The translations under genes and the position numbers were made by a program. A stretch of 64,000 bases of DNA from positions 1-64,000 of the forward strand of contig NZ_QAOV01000015.1 in assembly GCF_003050925.1 (NCBI RefSeq), in the 5' to 3' direction. The notes under the pieces were generated by a model that saw only the letters and a list, made by a program, of their open reading frames with translations, did no database searches and was not told the origin of the DNA. Below, in pieces: positions 54,251 through 64,000 of this stretch; position 1 is the first letter of the stretch, and every line of letters begins with the position of its first letter. This stretch comes from Pseudomonas sp. GV085. Its GTDB lineage: Bacteria; Pseudomonadota; Gammaproteobacteria; Pseudomonadales; Pseudomonadaceae.

Positions 54251-56179
54251 TCATTGATCGTCAAAAAACCGCTCATGCCAATCCACGATCGGCTGTGGCG
54301 CATTGAGCTTCTGGCCGTAGATCACCGAGTACGACAGCACGTTTTGCACGTACTGGCGGGTTTCGTCGAACGGGATGCTTTCCACCCATACGTCGAAACT
54401 CAGGTGGTCCGCACCACGCAGCCATTGGCGTACGCGGCCGGGGCCGGCGTTGTAGGCGGCGGAGGCGAGGACGCGGTTGCCGTTGAACTGGCTGTGCACC
54501 TGGCTCAGGTAGGCGGCACCGAGCTGGATGTTCTTGTCCGGATTCAGCAATTGCTGTGGCGAGCTATAGGGAATACTGAACTTGCGTGCGGTTTCCTTGG
54601 CGGTGGCGGGCATCAGTTGCATCAGGCCCGAGGCGCCGACCCCGGAGCGGGCGTCGTCCATGAACGCACTTTCCTGGCGGGTGATGGCGAACGCCCAGCT
54701 CGGATGCAGGCCGCGGCTCTTCGCTTCACGCACCAGGGTCTCGCGGTGGGCCATCGGGAAGCGGATATCCAGGTCATCCCAATACTGCGCCTGGCTGATG
54801 GTGCGGATCGCCGGGAAGTACCATTTCAGGTCGTAGGCCAGTTTGGCCTGGGCGACCATTTCGTCGCGGCTGAAGTGACGGCTGACGTAGTACCACTCAC
54901 GGCGGCCATCGACGATCTGCCCGCGGGCGTGCAGCTCCAGGGCGCGGCGTACGCCGGGCGTGTTACGCACCTTGTTGATGGTGGCCTGACTGAGCACCAG
55001 CGGTTTGTTGAGCAGCGAGTAGGGCGACTGCGAGCGATCGGCGGCGAGGAAACCATAGAAGTCGCGTTCGCGGGCCAGGCTTTTATAGAGCGTCTGCGCT
55101 TCCGGATTCTGCGGTTGCGCCAGCTCCAGGCTGCGGGCCTGCCAGTAACGCCAGCGGTTGGTGGTGGCCAGGTCCTGGGGCAGGCGGCGGGTCAACTGAT
55201 AGGCGTCGTCCCAGCGCGCCAGGCGCAGGAGCAGGCGCAAGCGCCATTCGGAAACGGTGTTGTCGCGCAGCTCGGGGTCGTATTTGGTCATGACATCCAG
55301 TGCACGGCTGTCGAAACGTCGTGCGAGGGTCAGGCCGATTTCCCGGGCGATCGCCACCTTTTCATCCCGGGAGAAGTGCATGCTACTGGCGTAACCGTCG
55401 AGCAGGTCCATGGCCTTGTCCGGGTCCTGGCGAGCCAGGCGGCGCAGGCCGAGACTGACCACATCGGACATGGCTTCGTCGGCCGGGGTGAAGCGTGACG
55501 ACTGGTTGAGCAGTTCCGGTTTCTGCGCGACGTCCACCAGCAAGCGACCGCGAGGGGCGAGGTTGGTCATGCCGTTGATCAGGCTGTTGGCCAGCGGGTA
55601 GTTGCGCGCCTGGGCGGCGAGTTTGGTGCGCTCCCAGCGTTTTTGTTCGGTCAACTGACCTTCGGCGGCCCACATGCCGAACAGCGTGTCACAGGCTTCA
55701 GGTTGGGATTTGCCGGTCAGCCAGAGTTTTTCGGCGTTGGCGTTACCTTCGGTCTTGAGATTGTGGCTGAGCTGGTACTGCGCATTCAGGCAGTCCAGTT
55801 CGGTGAAGTTCATTTTCGGGTCGTAATACTTGACGAAGGTCGCCCAGTCGCCTCGATCCGCCAGCCAGCGCAACCAGCGCAGTTTCATCCAGTTGGCCTG
55901 GGGCAGGTCGCCGTGTTCGGTGAGGAATTTCTCGATTTCGGCGTTGCTCGCGGTTTTCAGGCGTGCGGTCAGCTCGTCGTACGCCAGGTAGGGTTCCAGC
56001 GGATAATCGGCGAGGGCCTGGCTGTAACGGAAGTACGGGCCACTGTCGCCCTTGGCCAAGGCGCGTTTGGCTTCATCGTAATACTGGCGTTGGGTGGACA
56101 GGTCCACCGCCTGGGCGGATTGGACGGCAGCGGCAGACAATAAAAAAGCAGATAAAAGATTGAAAAGGCGACTGCGCAT
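54251..56179 (-). CDS. slt: Soluble lytic murein transglycosylase
   Basis: A 642-residue periplasmic enzyme (Slt70 type) that cleaves peptidoglycan with formation of 1,6-anhydromuropeptides. A signal peptide (FNLLSAFLLSAAAVQSAQA) leads into a long alpha-helical U-domain, then the catalytic domain FAITRQESAFMDDARSGVGASGLMQLMP with catalytic Glu503 and motifs NIQLGAAYLS and ASAAYNAGPGRVRQW. ATG 56179 is chosen by the signal peptide; the frame extends 42 codons upstream. Divergent from uup. Confidence 0.95.
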   Translation of the reverse strand: MRSRLFNLLSAFLLSAAAVQSAQAVDLSTQRQYYDEAKRALAKGDSGPYFRYSQALADYPLEPYLAYDELTARLKTASNAEIEKFLTEHGDLPQANWMKLRWLRWLADRGDWATFVKYYDPKMNFTELDCLNAQYQLSHNLKTEGNANAEKLWLTGKSQPEACDTLFGMWAAEGQLTEQKRWERTKLAAQARNYPLANSLINGMTNLAPRGRLLVDVAQKPELLNQSSRFTPADEAMSDVVSLGLRRLARQDPDKAMDLLDGYASSMHFSRDEKVAIAREIGLTLARRFDSRALDVMTKYDPELRDNTVSEWRLRLLLRLARWDDAYQLTRRLPQDLATTNRWRYWQARSLELAQPQNPEAQTLYKSLARERDFYGFLAADRSQSPYSLLNKPLVLSQATINKVRNTPGVRRALELHARGQIVDGRREWYYVSRHFSRDEMVAQAKLAYDLKWYFPAIRTISQAQYWDDLDIRFPMAHRETLVREAKSRGLHPSWAFAITRQESAFMDDARSGVGASGLMQLMPATAKETARKFSIPYSSPQQLLNPDKNIQLGAAYLSQVHSQFNGNRVLASAAYNAGPGRVRQWLRGADHLSFDVWVESIPFDETRQYVQNVLSYSVIYGQKLNAPQPIVDWHERFFDDQ

Positions 56180-56394
56180 GAGACGTCCGGGCAGAGAAAA
56201 ATCATGACAAGTGCGGGCCAGGCTCGCACTGAATTGTCTGTAGCTTAGCCTTTTGCCAGCAGCCGGTGAAAGCTTTGCGGGTCTTCCCACGTCAGTTCGC
56301 AACATTTGTCATGCAGAGTGCTACGAGAGTGAAATTGCCGGCCTTCTGAAGCCTCAAGTCAGGTAGAATGCGCGCCCGGTTTTTGGAGAAGCTC

Positions 56395-58314
<1,920 letters not shown>

Positions 58315-58326
58315 TTGATCCCGCAA

Positions 58327-58367
58327 TAAAAAAAGCCCGGCGTTCAGTGATGAACGCCGGGTTTTTC
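58327..58367 (+). terminator. Terminator of uup
   Basis: Perfect 11-bp stem CCCGGCGTTCA/TGAACGCCGGG with loop GTGA (58336-58361), followed by TTTTT; a preceding run of A allows some activity in the other direction. Confidence 0.93.
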
Positions 58368-58392
58368 ATATGAAATTGGATCGAAACGATCC

Positions 58393-58499
58393 CCTGTAGG
58401 AGCGAGCCTGCTCGCGATGGTCGTCAACGATGACACGGGGAACCTGACACCCCGTGGCGCTCTCGGGTTCATCGCGAGCGGGCTCGCTCCTACAGGGAG
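58393..58499. repeat. REPIN (inverted REP pair)
   Basis: Spacer GTCAACGATGACACGGGG and complement-like CACCCCGTGG, related to 48408 and 59500. Between convergent uup and the universal stress gene. Confidence 0.9.
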
Positions 58500-58505
58500 G
58501 TGTTG

Positions 58506-58946
58506 TCAGGATTTGGTTTGCAGGCGTACAGCTAGCACATCGCAAGGCGCGCCATGCAGCACGTCATTGGCGGTGGAGCCCAGCAGCAGTGCCAGGCCGT
58601 GCCGGCCATGGCTGCCCACCACGATCAGATCGCATTGCTGTTCCTTGGCGAAGTGATGGATTTCCTGGCGTGGCTGGCCGTAGGTGAGGTGGCAATTGGA
58701 GCCCTCAAGCTCTGAGTATTTGTGCTTCAGGCGTTCAAGGCGCTCCTTGGCCTGATCGAACTGCTGCTGTTGCAGTTGTGACAGGTCCATTGGCACGTCG
58801 CCGCCGAAGGCCATGGCCATCGGCTCGACAATGTGCACCAGTGACAATTTCGCGCCGTTGCTCACCGACAGTTCGCGAGCGCGGTGGATCACAGGGTCGC
58901 ACTCTTCGGTCAGATCTACAGCGACCAGAATATGGTTGTAGGGCAT
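58506..58946 (-). CDS. Universal stress protein (UspA family)
   Basis: A 146-residue cytoplasmic UspA-fold protein. ILVAVDLTEECDPVIHRARELS at the start, and VVGSHGRHGLALLLGSTANDVLHGAPCDVLAV near the end, with the G-x2-G-x9-G-S ATP-binding pattern. Role in stress survival is inferred from the family. GGAGGAG precedes ATG 58946. Divergent from the hypothetical membrane protein. Confidence 0.9.
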   Translation of the reverse strand: MPYNHILVAVDLTEECDPVIHRARELSVSNGAKLSLVHIVEPMAMAFGGDVPMDLSQLQQQQFDQAKERLERLKHKYSELEGSNCHLTYGQPRQEIHHFAKEQQCDLIVVGSHGRHGLALLLGSTANDVLHGAPCDVLAVRLQTKS

Positions 58947-59050
58947 GAGGTGCTCCTCCTGAGGGTTGCAATATTGGTAAGTATGGCTGGTTTCAAGCGC
59001 ATTGGTTCAAAAGTGACACAATGGGCTCATCAAGAATCGGGAGTACAGAT

Positions 59051-59488
59051 ATGACGGTGTGGATAGTGGTGTCAATCCTGCTGGTGGTACTCAGCCCGCT
59101 GGCATGGTTGCGCCCCTCGCGTGCCCAGAGCGGGCGTATCGCCCTGCGGATGGAGGCCCGACGCATCGGCCTGGCCATGCAACTGGCACCTCAGCAATGG
59201 CCGCACTGGCTGAGCCAGGAGCCGCCAAGCCCCTGTGCCCAGTACCATCGTCCGCGACGTGGCAGTCAGCCAGCGTGTTGGAGCTACTGGCAAAAATCAC
59301 CGGGTGTCTGGGTCAATCAGTGGCAGGAAATCTGTGAAGAACGGGCGCTGCTCGATCATTTCGAAAAATTGCCAGGCAATGTCTTCAAGGTCGAGGCCGA
59401 CAAGCAAATAATCGCCTTGTATTGGGGCGAGAAGGGCGAGGCCGAGGTGTTGCAACAGATCGATGCCACCCTCAAGGCACTGGCCTGA
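59051..59488 (+). CDS. Membrane-anchored hypothetical protein
   Basis: A 145-residue protein with one N-terminal hydrophobic helix (VWIVVSILLVVLSPLAWL), then a soluble part rich in Trp and Arg (QWPHWLSQEPPSPCAQYHRP; CWSYWQKSPGVWVNQWQEICEE). A gene of this kind stands between usp and fadB in other pseudomonads, as I recall (PA3015 region). No function is known. ATG 59051 begins the hydrophobic helix. Confidence 0.7.
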   Translation: MTVWIVVSILLVVLSPLAWLRPSRAQSGRIALRMEARRIGLAMQLAPQQWPHWLSQEPPSPCAQYHRPRRGSQPACWSYWQKSPGVWVNQWQEICEERALLDHFEKLPGNVFKVEADKQIIALYWGEKGEAEVLQQIDATLKALA

Positions 59489-59499
59489 AACCGGGTCCC

Positions 59500-59602
59500 C
59501 TGTAGGAGCGAGCCTGCTCGCGATGAACCTGAGAGCACCACGGGGTGCCAGGCTTCCCGCGTCATCGTTGACGTCCATCGCGAGCAGGCTCGCTCCTACA
59601 GG
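59500..59602. repeat. REPIN (inverted REP pair)
   Basis: Spacer CTGAGAGCACCACGGGGTG and CCCGCGTCATCGTTGACG, almost identical to 48408-48511. Twelve bases after the hypothetical gene's stop. Confidence 0.9.
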
Positions 59603-59614
59603 AAGCGATCAGGC

Positions 59615-59643
59615 AATAAAAAGCCCGACATCAATCATCGGGC
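59615..59643 (-). terminator. Orphan terminator on the minus strand
   Basis: Stem GCCCGA/TCGGGC with a nine-base loop (59623-59643), followed on the minus strand by TTTTTATT. No minus-strand gene lies to its right before fadB. See the finding on a possible small RNA. Confidence 0.65.
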
Positions 59644-60101
59644 GGAGTTGGCCAGGCAGGCCGGTAAAACGGTGTGGGCTGATCTTACGCTGGGCATTCG
59701 CCAAAGCGTTCAACTTTTTCCCCTGGTTTCGCCAGCGTAGCGTGTTAAACGCGGGCTGCAGCGAATTAGGGCGAATTTTCTAACAATTGATTCTATGAAT
59801 GACCTTGCATGCTCAAGCGTGTTTAAGGTCTTCGCAGTACGGAAATGACCGGAAAGTCGCGTTTCAACCCGTTTTTCAGGCGATTGACAATTGTCGGAAA
59901 TTCCGTGAAGGTGACGTACCCAAATCAAACGGGCGTATGAATTGAGCGTTTGTATTTCAGACCGCTCCTACAGAATCCCGACTATCGCGTTGGCGGGTGT
60001 GCCGGGTGGATAGGCGTAGCATTGACGATCAACGTCCCTGCCAAGCCATTTGCCTGCGTCCGACGTGTACTGTTCAGCTTCCATATCGTGGAGATCAGTT
60101 G
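59644..60101. other. fadBA upstream region
   Basis: No protein gene. Contains a PsrA-like box (59852-59865), a TTGACA word at 59884-59889 that could be a -35 element for fadB, and room for a minus-strand small RNA ending at 59615. Confidence 0.5.
59852..59865. promoter_or_regulatory. PsrA-like operator upstream of fadBA
   Basis: GAAAGTCGCGTTTC differs at one position from the palindrome GAAAC-N4-GTTTC bound by the fatty-acid regulator PsrA. PsrA is known to repress fadBA in P. aeruginosa until long-chain acyl groups bind. The box is about 236 bp upstream of fadB ATG. Confidence 0.55.
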
Positions 60102-62249
60102 ATGATTTACGAAGGTAAAGCCATCACGGTTAAGGCTCTTGAAAGTGGCATCGTCGAACTGAAGTTCGACCTCAAGGGTGAGTCCGTCAACAAGTTCAAC
60201 CGTCTAACCCTGAACGAACTGCGTCAGGCCGTAGACACCATCAAGGCAGATGCTTCGATCAAGGGCGTGATCGTCAGCAGTGGCAAGGACGTGTTCATCG
60301 TCGGCGCCGACATCACCGAATTTGTCGACAACTTCAAGCTGCCGGATGCAGAACTTGTTGCTGGCAACCTCGAAGCCAACAGGATTTTCAGCGATTTCGA
60401 AGACCTCGACGTCCCGACCGTCGCCGCAATCAACGGCATCGCGCTGGGTGGCGGTCTGGAAATGTGCCTGGCGGCGGACTACCGCGTCATGTCCACCAAC
60501 GCCAAGATCGGTCTGCCGGAAGTCAAGCTGGGCATCTACCCGGGCTTCGGCGGTACTGTGCGCCTGCCGCGCCTGATCGGTGCCGACAACGCCATCGAGT
60601 GGATTGCCGCCGGCAAGGAAAACCGTCCTGAAGACGCGCTGAAAGTTGGCGCTGTCGACGCAGTGGTCGCTCCTGAGCAGTTGCAGGATGCCGCGCTGGA
60701 ACTGGTCAAACGCGCCATTTCCGGTGAGTTCGACTACAAGGCCAAGCGCCAGCCGAAGCTGGAAAAGCTCAAGCTCAACGCCATCGAACAAATGATGGCT
60801 TTCGAAACCGCCAAAGGTTTCGTGGCCGGCCAGGCTGGCCCGAACTACCCGGCGCCGGTTGAAGCGATCAAGACCATCCAGAAAGCCGCGAACTTCGGTC
60901 GCGACAAGGCGCTGGAAATCGAAGCGGCCGGTTTCGTCAAACTGGCCAAGACCTCGGCCGCGCAGAGCCTGATCGGCTTGTTCCTGAACGATCAGGAACT
61001 GAAGAAAAAGGCCAAGGCCTACGACGAAATCGCCAAGGACGTGAAGCAGGCCGCCGTACTGGGCGCCGGCATCATGGGTGGCGGTATCGCCTATCAGTCG
61101 GCTTCCAAAGGTACGCCGATCCTGATGAAGGACATCAACGAGCACGGTATCGAGCAGGGGCTGGCCGAAGCCGCCAAACTGCTGGTTGGCCGCGTTGATA
61201 AAGGTCGCATGACCGCCGCGAAAATGGCTGAAGTGCTCAACGGTATCCGCCCAACCCTGTCTTACGGAGACTTCGGTCACGTGGACCTGGTGGTTGAAGC
61301 GGTCGTCGAGAACCCGAAGGTCAAGCAAGCGGTACTGGCTGAAGTTGAAGACAAGGTCAAAGAGGACACCATCCTCGCGTCGAACACTTCGACCATTTCC
61401 ATCACCTTGCTGGCCAAGGCCCTCAAGCGTCCGGAAAACTTCGTCGGCATGCACTTCTTCAACCCGGTGCACATGATGCCGCTGGTGGAAGTCATCCGTG
61501 GCGAGAAGTCCAGTGAGCTGGCGGTTGCCACCACCGTTGCCTACGCCAAGAAAATGGGCAAGAACCCGATCGTCGTCAACGATTGCCCGGGCTTCCTGGT
61601 CAACCGCGTCCTGTTCCCGTACTTCGGCGGTTTCGCCAAGCTGGTCAGCGCCGGTGTGGACTTCGTCCGTATCGACAAGATCATGGAAAAGTTCGGCTGG
61701 CCAATGGGCCCGGCCTACCTGATGGACGTGGTCGGCATCGACACCGGCCACCACGGACGTGACGTGATGGCTGAAGGTTTCCCGGACCGCATGAAGGACG
61801 ACCGTCGTTCGGCCGTTGACGTGCTCTACGAAGCCAAGCGCCTGGGCCAGAAGAACGGCAAGGGCTTCTACGCCTACGAGACCGACAAGAAGGGCAAGCA
61901 GAAGAAGGTGGCCGATCCGTCGGTGCTGGAAGTGCTCAAGCCGATCGTTTACGAGCAGCGCGAAGTCACCGACGAAGACATCATCAACTGGATGATGATC
62001 CCGCTGTGCCTGGAAACCGTGCGTTGCCTGGAAGACGGCATCGTCGAAACCGCTGCCGAAGCCGACATGGGTCTGGTCTACGGTATTGGTTTCCCTCCAT
62101 TCCGTGGCGGTGCGCTGCGCTACATCGACTCGCTCGGTGTGGCAGAGTTCGTTGCCCTGGCCGACCAGTACGCTGATTTGGGCGCGCTGTACCACCCGAC
62201 CGCGAAGCTGCGTGAAATGGCCAAGAACGGCCAGAGCTTCTTCGGTTAA
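60102..62249 (+). CDS. fadB: Fatty-acid oxidation complex alpha subunit
   Basis: A 715-residue multifunctional enzyme: enoyl-CoA hydratase/isomerase in the N-terminal half (VAAINGIALGGGLEMCLAADYRVMS, GLPEVKLGIYPGFGGTVRLPR with the catalytic Glu pair) and L-3-hydroxyacyl-CoA dehydrogenase in the C-terminal half (VLGAGIMGGGIAYQSA for NAD; GMHFFNPVHMMPLVEVI with the catalytic His). Forms a heterotetramer with FadA. ATG 60102 follows TGGAG; the frame extends 35 codons upstream without similarity. The fadA gene begins 29 bp after its stop, forming the fadBA operon. Confidence 0.97.
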   Translation: MIYEGKAITVKALESGIVELKFDLKGESVNKFNRLTLNELRQAVDTIKADASIKGVIVSSGKDVFIVGADITEFVDNFKLPDAELVAGNLEANRIFSDFEDLDVPTVAAINGIALGGGLEMCLAADYRVMSTNAKIGLPEVKLGIYPGFGGTVRLPRLIGADNAIEWIAAGKENRPEDALKVGAVDAVVAPEQLQDAALELVKRAISGEFDYKAKRQPKLEKLKLNAIEQMMAFETAKGFVAGQAGPNYPAPVEAIKTIQKAANFGRDKALEIEAAGFVKLAKTSAAQSLIGLFLNDQELKKKAKAYDEIAKDVKQAAVLGAGIMGGGIAYQSASKGTPILMKDINEHGIEQGLAEAAKLLVGRVDKGRMTAAKMAEVLNGIRPTLSYGDFGHVDLVVEAVVENPKVKQAVLAEVEDKVKEDTILASNTSTISITLLAKALKRPENFVGMHFFNPVHMMPLVEVIRGEKSSELAVATTVAYAKKMGKNPIVVNDCPGFLVNRVLFPYFGGFAKLVSAGVDFVRIDKIMEKFGWPMGPAYLMDVVGIDTGHHGRDVMAEGFPDRMKDDRRSAVDVLYEAKRLGQKNGKGFYAYETDKKGKQKKVADPSVLEVLKPIVYEQREVTDEDIINWMMIPLCLETVRCLEDGIVETAAEADMGLVYGIGFPPFRGGALRYIDSLGVAEFVALADQYADLGALYHPTAKLREMAKNGQSFFG

Positions 62250-62278
62250 GCGCCCCCAACTAGAGTGAGAGTGAACTT

Positions 62279-63454
62279 ATGAGCTTGAATCCTAGAGACG
62301 TCGTGATTGTCGACTTCGGTCGTACTCCGATGGGCCGCTCCAAGGGCGGCATGCACCGCAACACCCGTGCCGAAGACATGTCGGCGCACCTGATCAGCAA
62401 ATTGCTGGAACGCAACGTCAAGGTTGACCCGAGCGAAGTCGAAGACGTGATCTGGGGCTGCGTCAACCAGACCCTGGAGCAGGGCTGGAACATCGCGCGC
62501 ATGGCGTCGCTGATGACCCAGATCCCGCACACCTCGGCCGGCCAGACCGTCAGCCGCCTGTGTGGCTCGTCGATGAGTGCCCTGCACACTGCTGCGCAAG
62601 CGATCATGACCGGTAACGGTGACGTCTTCGTGGTTGGCGGCGTCGAGCATATGGGTCATGTGAGCATGATGCACGGTGTCGATCCGAACCCGCACATGTC
62701 GCTGTACGCGGCGAAAGCCTCGGGCATGATGGGCCTGACCGCGGAAATGCTGGGTAAAATGCACGGCATCACCCGCGAGCAACAGGACGCTTTCGGCGTG
62801 CGCTCCCACCAACTCGCCCACAAGGCGACCGTGGAAGGCAAGTTCAAAGACGAAATCATCCCGATGCAGGGCTATGACGAGAACGGTTTCCTGAAAACCT
62901 TCGACTACGACGAAACCATTCGTCCGGAAACCACCCTGGAAAGCCTGGCGGCCCTGAAGCCGGCGTTCAATCCGAAGGGTGGCACCGTGACCGCCGGTAC
63001 CTCGTCGCAGATCACCGATGGTGCCTCGTGCATGATCGTGATGTCGGCGCAACGCGCACAAGACCTGGGCATCCAGCCTCTGGCGGTGATCCGTTCGATG
63101 GCGGTGGCAGGTGTGGATCCGGCCATCATGGGCTATGGTCCAGTACCGGCCACACAAAAAGCACTGAAGCGCGCGGGTCTGGGCATCTCCGACATCGACT
63201 TCTTCGAGCTCAACGAAGCTTTCGCCGCACAGGCCCTGCCAGTGCTGAAAGATCTGAAAGTGCTCGACAAGATGAACGAGAAGGTTAACCTGCACGGTGG
63301 CGCGATCGCCCTGGGCCACCCGTTCGGTTGCTCCGGTGCGCGTATCTCCGGCACTTTGCTCAATGTGATGAAGCAGAATGGCGGCACCTTCGGGGTGGCC
63401 ACCATGTGCATTGGTCTCGGCCAAGGCATCTCCACCGTCTTCGAACGCGTTTAA
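62279..63454 (+). CDS. fadA: 3-ketoacyl-CoA thiolase
   Basis: A 391-residue thiolase, beta subunit of the fatty-acid oxidation complex. Nucleophilic Cys95 in VSRLCGSSMSALH, general-base His in GGAIALGHPFGCSGARI and the second Cys in GVATMCIGLGQG are intact. It cleaves 3-ketoacyl-CoA to acetyl-CoA and a shortened acyl-CoA. AGTGAGAG lies ahead of ATG 62279. Ends before a strong terminator. Confidence 0.97.
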   Translation: MSLNPRDVVIVDFGRTPMGRSKGGMHRNTRAEDMSAHLISKLLERNVKVDPSEVEDVIWGCVNQTLEQGWNIARMASLMTQIPHTSAGQTVSRLCGSSMSALHTAAQAIMTGNGDVFVVGGVEHMGHVSMMHGVDPNPHMSLYAAKASGMMGLTAEMLGKMHGITREQQDAFGVRSHQLAHKATVEGKFKDEIIPMQGYDENGFLKTFDYDETIRPETTLESLAALKPAFNPKGGTVTAGTSSQITDGASCMIVMSAQRAQDLGIQPLAVIRSMAVAGVDPAIMGYGPVPATQKALKRAGLGISDIDFFELNEAFAAQALPVLKDLKVLDKMNEKVNLHGGAIALGHPFGCSGARISGTLLNVMKQNGGTFGVATMCIGLGQGISTVFERV

Positions 63455-63472
63455 GCGTCTCGCTGATGGAAG

Positions 63473-63504
63473 CCGGGGCCAAGTGCCCCGGTTTTTGTTT
63501 TTCC
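63473..63504 (+). terminator. Terminator of fadBA
   Basis: Stem CCGGGGC/GCCCCGG with loop CAAGT (63473-63491), then TTTTTGTTTTT. Confidence 0.93.
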
Positions 63505-63551
63505 GGGTTTTTTTATTTTTGTTTTGAAAATATTTGAGTGAGGGCCGAAGC

Positions 63552-63788
63552 ATGCCGATACAACCTGGGCTCTACCAACATTACAAAGGTCCGCAGTACC
63601 GCGTATTCAGTGTCGCGCGGCATTCGGAAACCGAAGAAGAAGTGGTCTTCTACCAAGCCCTGTATGGCGATTACGGCTTTTGGGTACGTCCCTTGAGCAT
63701 GTTCCTGGAGTCGGTCGAAGTTGACGGCGAACAGGTGCCACGCTTTGCTTTGGTGCAGGCCGAACCAAGCCTTTTTACCCAGCCATAA
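63552..63788 (+). CDS. DUF1653 family protein
   Basis: A 78-residue protein with the DUF1653 pattern: PGLYQHYKGPQYRVFSVARHSETEEEVVFYQALYGDYGFWVRPLSMFLE. These small beta-rich proteins are widespread; their role is unknown. ATG 63552 is chosen by homology. Lies between fadA and topA, with a promoter expected in front of topA. Confidence 0.85.
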   Translation: MPIQPGLYQHYKGPQYRVFSVARHSETEEEVVFYQALYGDYGFWVRPLSMFLESVEVDGEQVPRFALVQAEPSLFTQP

Positions 63789-63902
63789 GCTGAGTGCGCG
63801 CAGAACCCTGCGCTTGACCTCACCTTGTTGCCACTATATATAGCGGTGCCGCGTCAGGCGCCAATCGCCTTTCACTTCTCGAATTCAGGAATTTTCTGAT
63901 CC

Positions 63903-64000
63903 ATGGGCAAATCGCTGGTCATTGTGGAATCCCCGGCTAAGGCCAAGACCATCAACAAGTATTTGGGCAACGAATACGTGGTGAAGTCGAGTATCGGCCA
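63903..64000 (+). CDS. topA: DNA topoisomerase I, N-terminal fragment (runs off window)
   Basis: The first 32 codons (MGKSLVIVESPAKAKTINKY ...) match the Toprim start of type IA topoisomerase TopA, which relaxes negative supercoils. VIVESPAKAKTI holds the conserved Glu. The gene continues beyond the right edge. TATATATAG at about 63835 lies upstream and may be part of its promoter. GGAATTTTCTGATCC precedes the ATG. Confidence 0.93.
   Translation, partial: MGKSLVIVESPAKAKTINKYLGNEYVVKSSIG

Noticed and set aside
58947..59050. Anr/Fnr site (TTGAT-N4-ATCAA) before the universal stress gene
   Set aside because: Only a TTGAT half-site on the minus strand is seen, without the matching half.

Overview
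The window is a chromosomal segment of a Pseudomonas, most likely of the P. fluorescens group. The support is the fadB-fadA, topA, slt, uup, acnA-rlmM-tusA and selD-selU gene sets, Pseudomonas-restricted small families (PA1571-type, DUF6555-type, DUF6124-type), high GC, and about twenty REP/REPIN repeats with the core GGAGCGAGCCTGCTCGCGA. I see no rRNA, tRNA, CRISPR array, integrase or intact insertion sequence. Species assignment is inference.

Layout. 0.2-6.5 kb: an MFS permease, a diaminopimelate-epimerase-fold protein in which both catalytic cysteines are serine, cytosine deaminase, an Asp-nucleophile alpha/beta hydrolase, QueD and a patatin-like hydrolase. 6.7-16.8 kb: a PepSY protein with a BqsRS/CarRS-like two-component system, an MHS-type transporter with a large inserted loop, and a sodium/proton-antiporter-family permease flanked by two chemoreceptors; gene order resembles the PA2652-PA2659 block of P. 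aeruginosa as I remember it. 16.9-23.8 kb: metallothionein, small proteins, an AraC regulator, an XapX protein, a quinone oxidoreductase, the selD-selU selenouridine pair, a histidine phosphatase and a GST. 23.9-34.9 kb: a flavin monooxygenase, a DUF1615 lipoprotein, a secreted protein made of nine 13-residue repeats, a second GST, a CBS protein, DNA polymerase II (polB), an aldo/keto reductase, a TauE permease, a VOC protein and a DUF4174 protein.

35.0-37.1 kb is the most accessory-looking part. It has visibly lower GC, an AAA/ABC-type ATPase of the OLD/Septu/retron-effector kind whose last codons are read out of a REP repeat (apparently truncated, with no partner gene), a coding remnant, and a strongly structured leader before a DUF6124-type gene.

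37.3-64 kb: ampC beta-lactamase without ampR; a D-glucarate module (gudP-gudD with a divergent FadR-type regulator and a matching operator); a DMT exporter with a divergent LysR regulator; acnA, rlmM and tusA; a MATE pump; pdxB; an ABC half-exporter; slt; the ABC-F protein Uup; a universal stress protein; and the fatty-acid oxidation operon fadBA with a PsrA-like box upstream. The start of topA runs off the right edge.

No single intact new system is obvious. The best leads are the repeat protein at 26.8-27.2 kb, the REP-truncated ATPase, the structured leader at 36.5-36.7 kb, the Cys-less DapF-like protein, an orphan minus-strand terminator suggesting a small RNA upstream of fadB, and unusual REP variants (loop-expanded, collapsed and chimeric).
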